A DNA stretch of 35,248 nucleotides, from assembly GCA_003552275.1 (NCBI GenBank), contig PUKL01000146.1, positions 1-35,248 on the forward strand, read 5' to 3'. The stretch's first letter is position 1, and each line of letters begins with the position of its first letter. The notes under the pieces were generated by a model. That model was not told the DNA's origin. It searched no databases and worked only from the letters and a program-made list of their open reading frames with translations. Source of the stretch: Mollicutes bacterium (GTDB lineage Bacteria > Bacillota_I > Bacilli_A > Izemoplasmatales > Izemoplasmataceae). Of this stretch, positions 16,505 through 23,481 are shown piece by piece. The position numbers and the translations under genes are program-made.

Positions 16505-17896
16505 ATGCACTTGCAAGAGCAACAAGACTTCCATCCGGAGAGCGAGAAGAAGTCGCTCATCATCTACTATGACGAAAAGAAGCCCCTGTTCCAAGAGCTT
16601 GACAAAAAATTGAACGGCAAGCTCAAAGAACTGGGCGGCGAACGTTACAAAACGGTCGCCACGCTGGGGCTCATCGAAGCACCGAGCGTCCACATCCTCC
16701 CCAAAGACACGTTCCAAAGCGCCAAGAAACAAGAAAAGGCGTTCAGGAAGGCCGTGGGAGATCTGGAGAACGACGCCTTGCTTCTTGTGGACACCTTCCC
16801 CGCCGACAGCGTGAAAGAGGTCATGGAACAGACCCTCATGGCCGCCTACCGGTTTGAACGCTTCAAGCCGACCACGAAAGACGAGAACGGCGAGAAAAAC
16901 ATCCACTACACCGCCCAAGAGGCCGACAAAAAAGCGATCGATAGGGGCATCATCATCGGCGAGGCCGTCAACAACACCCGCGACCTCGTAAATACGCCCT
17001 ATAACCACTTGAACGCCGAAAAGCTCGCCGAATACGCCAAAAAGTTCGAACAATACGACCATGTGAAACTCGACATCCTCGAGAAAGAGGATTGCGAGAA
17101 GCTCGGCATGGGGGCTTTTCTGGCCGTTAACGCCGGCAGCAAGGACCCGCTCAAGCTCATCCATCTTGAATACGAAGGTGCACAAGGAGAGACCGACAAG
17201 ACCGGTCTTGTCGGCAAGGGCATCATGTATGACACGGGGGGATACTCACTCAAATCCGTGACCGGCATGCCCTCGATGAAGATGGACATGGGTGGTGCGG
17301 CGACCGTGCTCGGCGCGTTCGAGGCCATCGTCCGCAGCGGCATCAAGAAGAATGTCAGTGTGACCATCGCCGCCACCGACAATAAGATCGGTGACGACGC
17401 GCATGTTCCCGACGATATCATCACCTCGGCCGCGGGGAAGACCATCGAGATCATCTCCACCGATGCCGAAGGAAGACTCACACTCGCGGATGCTCTTTGG
17501 TATGCCCAGAAGAAAAACGCCCGCCGGCTGATCGATGTCGCAACCTTGACGGGAGCCGTCGTGGGCGCCTTGGGCAAACACCATACCGGAGCCTTCTCCA
17601 ACAACGACGATTTCTATGCGGAATTCAAGAAATCCGCCTGTGTGACCAAAGAGGGAGTCTGGCGACTCCCCGTGTGTGAAGGTCATCACAACGACTTGAA
17701 AAGCAAAGTCGCGGACATGAAGAACAGCGGGGGAAGAGTCGGCGCCGGCGCCAGCATCGCCGGAGCGTTCTTGGAGAAGTTCGTGGATGAAGACATCCCC
17801 TGGATCCATCTCGACATCGCCGGGACCGCCTATGAAAGCGAAACGGGGGCCAAAGGGACCATGGTGAGGACCATCGCCCACCATCTCGGCGTCTGA
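16505..17896 (+). CDS. pepA: M17 family leucyl aminopeptidase (PepA-like)
   Basis: M17 peptidases are two-metal cytosolic hexamers that remove N-terminal residues from peptides. In 463 residues the C-terminal catalytic domain is intact: the metal and catalytic residues match E. coli PepA as K238, D243, K250, D261, D320, E322 and R324 (motifs GKGIMYDTGGYSLKS, MKMDMGG, STDAEGRL). The usual NTDAEGRL reads S for N. The N-terminal domain (about 1-150) is divergent. AGGAGG overlapping the serS stop sets ATG 16505. It shares the serine T-box transcript, so it is probably induced in serine starvation, perhaps to recycle peptides; that link is inference. The actual substrate preference cannot be read from sequence. 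Confidence 0.9.
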   Translation: MHLQEQQDFHPESEKKSLIIYYDEKKPLFQELDKKLNGKLKELGGERYKTVATLGLIEAPSVHILPKDTFQSAKKQEKAFRKAVGDLENDALLLVDTFPADSVKEVMEQTLMAAYRFERFKPTTKDENGEKNIHYTAQEADKKAIDRGIIIGEAVNNTRDLVNTPYNHLNAEKLAEYAKKFEQYDHVKLDILEKEDCEKLGMGAFLAVNAGSKDPLKLIHLEYEGAQGETDKTGLVGKGIMYDTGGYSLKSVTGMPSMKMDMGGAATVLGAFEAIVRSGIKKNVSVTIAATDNKIGDDAHVPDDIITSAAGKTIEIISTDAEGRLTLADALWYAQKKNARRLIDVATLTGAVVGALGKHHTGAFSNNDDFYAEFKKSACVTKEGVWRLPVCEGHHNDLKSKVADMKNSGGRVGAGASIAGAFLEKFVDEDIPWIHLDIAGTAYESETGAKGTMVRTIAHHLGV

Positions 17897-17911
17897 ACAT
17901 ATACCAAACAG

Positions 17912-17944
17912 AAGCGCCCGCGGACAATCGCGGGCGCTTTTTTT
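17912..17944. terminator. Bidirectional terminator between pepA and hit
   Basis: AAGCGCCCGCG (17912-17922) and CGCGGGCGCTT (17929-17939) form an 11-base perfect stem around GACAAT with a T-run to 17944 on the plus strand. It ends the serS-pepA unit; the minus side is less T-rich but may also serve the converging hit gene. Confidence 0.9.
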
Positions 17945-17956
17945 GCGGAACGACAG

Positions 17957-18376
17957 TCAGTCCAGCTGTTCTTTGATGGCCTTCCGGACGGCTTCGTAAT
18001 CTTCTTTGCCGTATTCGTCCTGACGGTCCAAGGTCGTGAGGACCATACCGTCGGAAGGATAACGGGGTATCAGATGGATGTGGACATGGAAGACGCTTTG
18101 CAGGGGCTCGTCGTTGTTGTTGATGATGTTCAAGCCGATCGGATCGAACGCCTCCTTGATCCCCCGGGCGATTTTCGGAACACGCTTGAACAACGCGGCC
18201 GCATCTTCTTCGGTCAGTCCGTAGGTGTTCTCGACGTGCTTCTTCGGCACGAGCAGGGTGTGGCCGCGGGTCCCTTGGGTGATATCGAGGAAAGCAAGCA
18301 CCTGCTCGTCCTCATAGACCTTGAACGCGGGGATGTCCCCTTTGACGATTTTGCAGAAGATACAGTCTTCCTTCAT
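17957..18376 (-). CDS. hit: HIT-family nucleotide hydrolase/transferase
   Basis: A 139-residue histidine-triad protein. The triad FHVHIHLIP places H97, H99 and H101 in the family pattern; an N-terminal CIFCKIV (Cys5, Cys8) is the zinc site seen in many bacterial HinT-like proteins. Family members cleave nucleoside phosphoramidates or dinucleoside polyphosphates; the natural substrate here is unknown. AGGAGG lies upstream of ATG 18376. It follows the ppaX gene by 13 bases, so the two are probably one minus-strand operon that faces against the local replication direction. Confidence 0.93.
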   Translation of the reverse strand: MKEDCIFCKIVKGDIPAFKVYEDEQVLAFLDITQGTRGHTLLVPKKHVENTYGLTEEDAAALFKRVPKIARGIKEAFDPIGLNIINNNDEPLQSVFHVHIHLIPRYPSDGMVLTTLDRQDEYGKEDYEAVRKAIKEQLD

Positions 18377-18389
18377 GGGTGTGACCTCC

Positions 18390-19040
18390 TCATTCGTTAT
18401 TCACGATCGCGAGTATGTCTTCCATCCTCTCGATCATATAATCGGGCTCCACCGCTTCGAGGGCGGCTTCCCCCTTGATGCTCCAACAGACACCGGCCGT
18501 GAGGATGCCGGCTCGCTTTCCGGCGATGATGTCGCTTTCATTGTCGCCGACAAATAGAGCCCCTTGGACATCTTCGAAACAATCGAGCGCCTTGATGACG
18601 CCCGCGGGTGACGGTTTCGGTTCGTCCACATCATCGAGTGACACCAGACAATCGATATATTCGTCCAAGCCGAAATGGTTGATGCTCGGCAGGGCCGCCT
18701 CTTTGAACTTGCTGGTGACGATCGCCAGATTCACCCGCTTTTCATGGAGACGTCCGAGCACATCGAGGACGCCGTCGTAGAGACGGAAATATGCATGTTC
18801 GTTCGCCCGGTAGTGGGCGAGATAGGACTCGATGAGCTTTTGGATCGCGTCGGGGTCGGTCGTGTGTTTGGCGAAGGTGTCCTTCAACGGGGGACCGATC
18901 TGGTCGATGACGGTCTCTCTTGGGGGAACACGCTCGGGAAGATGGGTCCGGTACGCGTGGATGTAGCTTGCGATGATGATCTCGTTGGAATCGACGAGTG
19001 TGCCGTCCAAGTCGAAAAGCACGGTGTTCACTTTTTTCAT
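18390..19040 (-). CDS. ppaX: HAD-superfamily phosphatase, PpaX/Gph-like
   Basis: A 216-residue haloacid-dehalogenase phosphatase. Motif I FDLDGTLVDS (nucleophile D10, acid D12), motif II in IVTSKF, motif III lysine in KPSPAGV and motif IV VGDNESDI are all present, with a helical cap between motifs I and II. Overall it resembles PpaX, the pyrophosphatase linked to HPr(Ser-P) recycling in Bacillota, and phosphoglycolate phosphatase; the two cannot be separated by eye. No hprK or lgt is adjacent, so the PpaX name is provisional. ATG 19040 has only a weak ribosome site (GGGTGA). It is divergent from pta. Confidence 0.82.
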   Translation of the reverse strand: MKKVNTVLFDLDGTLVDSNEIIIASYIHAYRTHLPERVPPRETVIDQIGPPLKDTFAKHTTDPDAIQKLIESYLAHYRANEHAYFRLYDGVLDVLGRLHEKRVNLAIVTSKFKEAALPSINHFGLDEYIDCLVSLDDVDEPKPSPAGVIKALDCFEDVQGALFVGDNESDIIAGKRAGILTAGVCWSIKGEAALEAVEPDYMIERMEDILAIVNNE

Positions 19041-19058
19041 GTCAGTTCACCCGGTTAC

Positions 19059-19067
19059 ATTCTAACA
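19059..19067 (-). promoter_or_regulatory. Candidate promoter of ppaX-hit, extended -10
   Basis: The minus strand reads TGTTAGAAT, an extended -10 without a recognisable -35, 18 bases before the ppaX start. The pta promoter lies back to back with it. Confidence 0.45.
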
Positions 19068-19098
19068 CGAAAACTGTCTATCCGACACACGAAACCGA

Positions 19099-19127
19099 TT
19101 GTAAAAGCGGGAAAAATCCACTATAAT
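19099..19127 (+). promoter_or_regulatory. pta promoter
   Basis: TTGTAA (19099-19104) and TATAAT (19122-19127) with a 17-base spacer, followed by AAGGAG ahead of ATG 19152. Confidence 0.8.
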
Positions 19128-19151
19128 GGGGCTTGATAAAGGAGTGATCAC

Positions 19152-20099
19152 ATGAAAGTCATCGACGAATTGAAGAACCGCATCAAAGGCAAAGGCATCC
19201 GCATCGTGTTCCCCGAGCCCGAAGACGAACGAATCGTCCGAGCGGCCAACAAATTGGCGGACGAAGGCATCATCGAACCCATTCTCGTGGGGGACCCCGA
19301 AAAAGCGGTCAAAGGGGCCGAGGGGGTCATACACCCCGCAACGTCCGAACACTACAACGAGTTCGTACAGGCGCTCGTGGAAAGACGTAGCGGCAAATGC
19401 ACCTACGAAGAAGCCGAAGAACTCCTCAAGCGTCCCAACTATTTTGCGACCATGATGGTCTATATGGGACATGCCGACGGTCTCGTGGCCGGAGCCGCCC
19501 ATTCGACGGCCGACACGGTGCGACCGGCTTTGCAGATCATCAAGACGAAACCGCATCTGTCCTTGACCTTCGGCTACTTTCTCATGGTGAGAGACGATGA
19601 GAAATACATCATGGGCGATTGTGCGATCAACCCCTCACCGGAAGCCAAGGATTTGGCGGTCTTCGCCATTGAATCGGCCCGGGCGGCGAAGATGTTCGGT
19701 ATTGAACCGAGAGTCGCCATGCTTTCCTACTCCACGAACAAGAGTGCGGTGACCGACGAAACGAAGAAAGTCGCCGAAGCTGTCCGCATCGCCAGAAAGA
19801 AGGCGCCCGAGCTCGCCATCGACGGTGAGATGCAGTTCGATACGGCCATCGTCCCGTCGGTCGCGGAGAAGAAATTCCCCGACAGTCCCGTGGCCGGGAA
19901 AGCGAACACCTTCATCTTCCCCGATTTGAACTCGGGGAACATCGGCTACAAGATCACCCAAAGGCTGGGCAAGTTCGAAGCCATGGGACCCATCCTCGCC
20001 GGATTGAATAAACCTGTCAACGACCTCTCGCGCGGTTGTTCAACCGAAGATGTCTATAACACGACCATCATCACCGCCGCCCAAAGCCTGGAAGGTTGA
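19152..20099 (+). CDS. pta: Phosphate acetyltransferase
   Basis: Pta converts acetyl-CoA and phosphate to acetyl phosphate and CoA; with acetate kinase this yields ATP during fermentation. The 315-residue product has the short, single-domain Pta form of Bacillota (no N-terminal regulatory domain). Conserved stretches: IRIVFPEPEDERIVRAANKL, MVYMGHADGLVAGAAHSTADT, the serine/arginine region YSTNKSA, DGEMQFDTAIVPSVAEKK and FIFPDLNSGNIGYKITQRLG. GGAG precedes ATG 19152. No ackA is in view. Phosphate butyryltransferase is a related family, but the motifs favour Pta. Confidence 0.95.
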   Translation: MKVIDELKNRIKGKGIRIVFPEPEDERIVRAANKLADEGIIEPILVGDPEKAVKGAEGVIHPATSEHYNEFVQALVERRSGKCTYEEAEELLKRPNYFATMMVYMGHADGLVAGAAHSTADTVRPALQIIKTKPHLSLTFGYFLMVRDDEKYIMGDCAINPSPEAKDLAVFAIESARAAKMFGIEPRVAMLSYSTNKSAVTDETKKVAEAVRIARKKAPELAIDGEMQFDTAIVPSVAEKKFPDSPVAGKANTFIFPDLNSGNIGYKITQRLGKFEAMGPILAGLNKPVNDLSRGCSTEDVYNTTIITAAQSLEG

Positions 20100-20127
20100 C
20101 AAGGGAGCTCGCTACCGCGGGCTCTTG
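20100..20127 (+). terminator. Weak hairpin after pta
   Basis: GAGCTCGC (20105-20112) pairs with GCGGGCTC (20117-20124) around TACC, extended by CAA/TTG across a two-base bulge. No T-run follows, so termination is uncertain. The gap to the next gene also holds a parS-like site. Confidence 0.4.
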
Positions 20128-20163
20128 CCATAGAATGCGGGAATCCATGTAATGATCCGGCAT

Positions 20164-20179
20164 AGTTCCACGTGGAACA
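20164..20179. other. parS: parS-like site A
   Basis: AGTTCCACGTGGAACA matches the Bacillus parS consensus TGTTTCACGTGAAACA at 13 of 16 positions and contains a perfect 14-base palindrome. It lies in the pta - lipid kinase gap. parS sites bind ParB (Spo0J) and are normally close to oriC. Confidence 0.65.
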
Positions 20180-20231
20180 TCAGATGGAATCGATACCCGG
20201 GAAGAAAGCATGAGAGAATGTTGGTGGTCCT

Positions 20232-21155
20232 ATGAAAAAATGTACAATCATCTATAATCCTATCAGCGGCCGCGGACGCACCGAAAAAGAGATCCCCCGG
20301 GTGCGGGAACGGGTGGAATCGTTAGGTTTCACGTGTAACATAAAGCGGACCCAAAGACCCGGCAATGCCGTGGACCTCGCCGAAAAAGCTTCCGCGGACA
20401 ACACCGACCTCTTGGTCATCGTGGGGGGAGACGGGACTTTCAACGAGTGTTTGAACGGGCTGATGCGCGCGGAAAGACGACCTTTGGTCGGTTTTGTCCC
20501 CGCCGGGACATCGTGTGATATCGCGCGCACCCTCGGTATAAGCAAGAAGACACACAAAAGTCTCGATACGATCGCGGAAGGTCACTCGGCGAACATGGAC
20601 ATCGTCAGGACCAACCAGGGATATTTCACCTATGTCGGAGCGCTCGGGAACTATGTGGACATCAGTTATCAGACATCCGATGACAAGAAGGAAAAACTCG
20701 GTTATCTGGCCTATGTCCTATCCGGTGTGAAACAGTTCTTCCGCATCAAGAAGATCCGGTTGACAATCGACGACGGCAAGGAAAGCGTTGAAGGAACCTT
20801 TTCGCTCGTCCTCGTCGTCAATTCCCGCCATGTCGCCGGTTTCAAGGTCATCGACTCTCCCGTGCTCGACGATGGTCGCATCGACCTTGTCACCTATCGG
20901 CACATCCCCTTTTTGAACAACCTCCTCTACGCCTTGTCGTTCCTCTTCGACACAACCCTCTTGCCGGGGATAAGACATCAATCCGTAGCGAAGGCACGGA
21001 TTCTCTCCGAGGATCCGTATCGCTGGAGTCTCGACGGGGAGAGAGGCGCAATCGGACTCCTCGATTTCGAGGTGGAAAAACAGGCCCTGAGAGTCCTCAT
21101 CAACGGAAAGAAAAGACAGTTCTTTCCGAACCAGTCTTTGCGGAAGGAGTGGTGA
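20232..21155 (+). CDS. Diacylglycerol/lipid kinase family protein (YegS/BmrU/DagK type)
   Basis: A 307-residue member of the diacylglycerol kinase catalytic family, which phosphorylates lipids or sphingoid bases with ATP at the membrane face. The N-terminal nucleotide domain holds the family glycine motif GGDGTFNE at 65-72 and IYNPISGRGR near the start; the C-terminal beta domain includes the SLDGE motif. The second family motif, commonly PxGTxND, reads PAGTSCD with Cys95 in place of Asn. The substrate (DAG, undecaprenol-type or other) cannot be told. The ribosome site before ATG 20232 is weak (GGTGGT). parS-like site B lies inside the coding region. rsmA follows after four bases. Confidence 0.88.
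   Translation: MKKCTIIYNPISGRGRTEKEIPRVRERVESLGFTCNIKRTQRPGNAVDLAEKASADNTDLLVIVGGDGTFNECLNGLMRAERRPLVGFVPAGTSCDIARTLGISKKTHKSLDTIAEGHSANMDIVRTNQGYFTYVGALGNYVDISYQTSDDKKEKLGYLAYVLSGVKQFFRIKKIRLTIDDGKESVEGTFSLVLVVNSRHVAGFKVIDSPVLDDGRIDLVTYRHIPFLNNLLYALSFLFDTTLLPGIRHQSVAKARILSEDPYRWSLDGERGAIGLLDFEVEKQALRVLINGKKRQFFPNQSLRKEW
20325..20340. other. parS: parS-like site B, inside the lipid kinase gene
   Basis: GGTTTCACGTGTAACA matches parS consensus at 14 of 16 positions, including the CACGTG core. It is in coding sequence, as several parS sites are in other bacteria. Confidence 0.65.
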
Positions 21156-21159
21156 GACC

Positions 21160-22050
21160 GTGGAGAAATCGACACCGAAAGCCGTCAAGGAACTCCTCGT
21201 CGGCCACGGCCTCCGTCTCAAGAAGAGGTTCGGACAGAACTTCCTCGTTGATGACGGGATACTCAAGAAGATCATGCGGACGGCCGCATTGGACAAAGAC
21301 ACACTCGTCATCGAAATCGGGCCGGGACTCGGAAGTCTGACCCGCTATCTTTTCGCCGAGGCCGCACATGTCTTGGCCATCGAGATCGACGACCGTCTGG
21401 TGGAAGTGTTGGAAGAGGCCTTTGAAGATGTGGCGAACTTCACCCTCTTGCACAAGGACGTTTTGCAGGTCGATTTGGACGAAGAGATAGAAAAAATGGA
21501 CAAATCATACGGAAAAGTTGTCGTTGTGGCCAACTTGCCGTATTATATAACCACACCCTTCATCATGAACTCCCTTCAGAAGAGCGAACGGATCGACCGC
21601 TATGTCCTCATGGTCCAGCTCGAAGTCGCAAGAAGACTCACGGCCCGTCCGAGCACCAAGGACTACAACGCGTTGAGTGTCTTCATCCATCATCACACCG
21701 AGGCCGACTTCCGTTTTCGCGTTCCCCCGGAGGTGTTCATCCCGAAGCCCGAAGTGGGGAGTGCCGTCATCAGTCTGACCGTGAAAGACGGACACAAGGT
21801 TTCACGTGAAACATCAAGATTCCATGATTTTGTCAAGAAGGCATTCGCACAAAGAAGGAAAACGTTGGTGAACAATCTGCATAACGCCTATGGTGTGGAT
21901 AAAGAGAAAACCGGTGATTTCCTCGAAAAAATGGGCTATGACAGAAATGTTCGTGCCGAGCGGATCGAGCCCGATGGTTGGGTGGAACTGGCCGAGGAGT
22001 TTTTCGCCGTGAACGCTGATGTTCCACGTGAAAACAAAGGGAGAAGGTGA
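21160..22050 (+). CDS. rsmA: 16S rRNA dimethyladenosine transferase RsmA/KsgA
   Basis: RsmA dimethylates two adjacent adenosines in the 3' terminal hairpin of 16S rRNA late in 30S assembly. In 296 residues: KRFGQNFLVD near the N-terminus, the SAM-binding EIGPGLGSLT (52-61), the acidic AIEID strand, and the catalytic NLPY (125-128). The C-terminal domain contains FAQRRKTLVNNL. The start is GTG 21160, ten bases after AAGGAG (21144-21149); no ATG fits. Two parS-like sites fall in its 3' part and the sequence VSRET at one of them is not a family motif. ispE follows after four bases. Confidence 0.97.
   Translation: MEKSTPKAVKELLVGHGLRLKKRFGQNFLVDDGILKKIMRTAALDKDTLVIEIGPGLGSLTRYLFAEAAHVLAIEIDDRLVEVLEEAFEDVANFTLLHKDVLQVDLDEEIEKMDKSYGKVVVVANLPYYITTPFIMNSLQKSERIDRYVLMVQLEVARRLTARPSTKDYNALSVFIHHHTEADFRFRVPPEVFIPKPEVGSAVISLTVKDGHKVSRETSRFHDFVKKAFAQRRKTLVNNLHNAYGVDKEKTGDFLEKMGYDRNVRAERIEPDGWVELAEEFFAVNADVPRENKGRR
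21798..21813. other. parS: parS site C, inside rsmA
   Basis: GGTTTCACGTGAAACA matches the parS consensus at 15 of 16 positions; only the first base differs. This is the best of four sites within 1.9 kb. Confidence 0.8.
22020..22035. other. parS: parS-like site D, at the end of rsmA
   Basis: TGTTCCACGTGAAAAC matches consensus at 13 of 16 positions with an intact CACGTG core and a good left half. It lies just before the ispE ribosome site. Confidence 0.6.
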
Positions 22051-22054
22051 ACCG

Positions 22055-22906
22055 ATGGGCAAAACGGTCAAAGAGAAAGCGTACGCGAAAGTCAATCTGT
22101 TCTTGGACGTCTTGGGGAAGAGGAAAGACCAATACCACAACCTGGAAATGGTCATGGCCCCGTTGGAGATGCACGATGTTCTCACGTTCACCAAGACCGA
22201 AGAGCCGGGGATCCACATCACCGCATCACAATTCATCACCGAGAAGGTCGAGGACAATCTCGTCTTTCAAGCGGCCGAGTATTTGTTGAAAGAAGAAAAC
22301 ATCCACGACGGTGTGAACATCCACATCGAAAAGAACATCCCCCTGGCCGCCGGCCTGGGCGGGGGTAGCGCCGATTGTGCCGCGACACTCCGGGGATTGA
22401 ACAAGCTCTTCCGCTTGAAGAAAAAGGCGGAGGAACTGGAAAAGATCGGTGAACGGTTCGGCGCCGATGTTCCCTATTGTATCCACAACCGTCTCTGTAT
22501 CGCCAGGGGGAAAGGTGAAGAACTCTTCTTCTTGAAAAAGAAACTCAACATCCCCGTTCTTCTTGTGACGCCGCCGGTACGGGTGAGCACGAAAAAGGTG
22601 TTCGAAGCTTTGGACATGCAAGATGTGGAGAATGTCAAAATCACCGGCATGACCAATGCCATCTACAACAAGAACTATTCCTTGATCGTCAAGGAACTGC
22701 ACAACGCCTTGCAGCCTTTCTGCTTTTCCGTCTATGAGGAAGCCCGGAAACTACATGAGGAACTCAAGGCCTACAATGTGGACGGTTATCTCATGAGCGG
22801 TTCCGGTCCCACCTTCTTCATCATGGCCAAAGAAGATGAACTCCTCGATCGGATCCAGGACAAATATCGACACAGCCATTTCACCAAAATGACCAAAATC
22901 CTCTGA
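22055..22906 (+). CDS. ispE: 4-diphosphocytidyl-2-C-methyl-D-erythritol kinase
   Basis: IspE phosphorylates CDP-methylerythritol in the non-mevalonate (MEP) isoprenoid pathway. The 283 residues form a GHMP kinase: the substrate motif AKVNLFL with Lys12, the ATP motif PLAAGLGGGSADCAA at 96-110, the FGADVPYCI stretch and the C-terminal MSGSGPTFFIM. An upstream in-frame start at 22019 exists, but GAAGGTGA before ATG 22055 and the family's usual beginning support the shorter form. It is coupled to rsmA (four-base gap), as rsmA and ispE are close in Bacillus. Its presence implies the organism makes isoprenoids by the MEP route. Confidence 0.96.
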   Translation: MGKTVKEKAYAKVNLFLDVLGKRKDQYHNLEMVMAPLEMHDVLTFTKTEEPGIHITASQFITEKVEDNLVFQAAEYLLKEENIHDGVNIHIEKNIPLAAGLGGGSADCAATLRGLNKLFRLKKKAEELEKIGERFGADVPYCIHNRLCIARGKGEELFFLKKKLNIPVLLVTPPVRVSTKKVFEALDMQDVENVKITGMTNAIYNKNYSLIVKELHNALQPFCFSVYEEARKLHEELKAYNVDGYLMSGSGPTFFIMAKEDELLDRIQDKYRHSHFTKMTKIL

Positions 22907-22931
22907 GACGGCTTGATGTTGCCAAAAGTAT

Positions 22932-22960
22932 TTGAAAAGGCGTGTTTTCTGTGATATAAT
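22932..22960 (+). promoter_or_regulatory. spoVG promoter
   Basis: TTGAAA (22932-22937), a 17-base spacer and TATAAT (22955-22960) preceded by TGA, so an extended -10 as well. No sign of a sigma-H type promoter was seen. Confidence 0.8.
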
Positions 22961-23004
22961 CCACTGTATCAGAGGGAAGACATAATATTATGTGGGGTGG
23001 AACG

Positions 23005-23352
23005 ATGGAAATTACTGATGTCAGGGTGAAAATATTCGACAGCGAGAACCGCTTGAAGGCGATTGCCGCCATCACCATTGACGACTGTTTCGTGGTGCAC
23101 GAACTTCGTGTGATCGACGGTAAGGAAGGGTTGTTCGTGGCGATGCCGAGTCGAAAGATGCCGAACGGCGAGTTCAAAGACGTCGCACATCCCATCAACC
23201 AAGAAACCCGTGACTACATCGAAGGAATCGTGATCGAGGCCTACGAGAAACTCAAAAAAGAGGAAGAAGAGAAAAAAGCTGAGGAAGCGGAAGCTTCCGA
23301 AAGCGAAACGACCGAAGAAACCGAAGAGGCTGAAGAAACCGAAGAAGAGTGA
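23005..23352 (+). CDS. spoVG: SpoVG-family regulatory protein
   Basis: SpoVG is a small nucleic-acid-binding regulator widespread in Bacillota, including species that do not sporulate. The 115 residues begin MEITDVRVKIF and continue with the conserved DDCFVVHELRVIDGKEGLFVAMPSRKM and FKDVAHPIN. The known fold ends near residue 80; after it comes a tail of about 35 residues made almost wholly of Glu, Lys, Ala, Thr and Ser. The frame opens at 22990, but GGGGTGG before ATG 23005 and family alignment give that start. It is a single-gene unit between its own promoter and terminator. Its presence alone does not indicate sporulation. Confidence 0.95.
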   Translation: MEITDVRVKIFDSENRLKAIAAITIDDCFVVHELRVIDGKEGLFVAMPSRKMPNGEFKDVAHPINQETRDYIEGIVIEAYEKLKKEEEEKKAEEAEASESETTEETEEAEETEEE

Positions 23353-23361
23353 CACAACAAG

Positions 23362-23394
23362 AAATGCAACTTTCGAGGAAGTTGCATTTTCTTT
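23362..23394 (+). terminator. Terminator after spoVG
   Basis: AAATGCAACTT (23362-23372) pairs with AAGTTGCATTT (23379-23389) around TCGAGG and runs into TTCTTT. Confidence 0.88.
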
Positions 23395-23419
23395 GCGATA
23401 AGCGCTACCGGTTGATATA

Positions 23420-23450
23420 GCGGGGGGTGTCCGAGGGACGCCCTTCCCGC
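23420..23450 (+). promoter_or_regulatory. Strong leader hairpin upstream of prs
   Basis: GCGGG (23420-23424) with CCCGC (23446-23450) and GGGTGTCC (23425-23432) with GGACGCCC (23436-23443) form a 13-pair stem with a TT bulge and a GAG loop. One pair is T-G, so it fits the plus-strand RNA only. No T-run follows; the prs ribosome site begins 20 bases later. A smaller stem CGCTA/TAGCG lies just upstream and would compete. No clear prs promoter was found in this gap. Confidence 0.5.
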
Positions 23451-23481
23451 ATGATGTAAATATTTAGATTTGGAGGGAATC

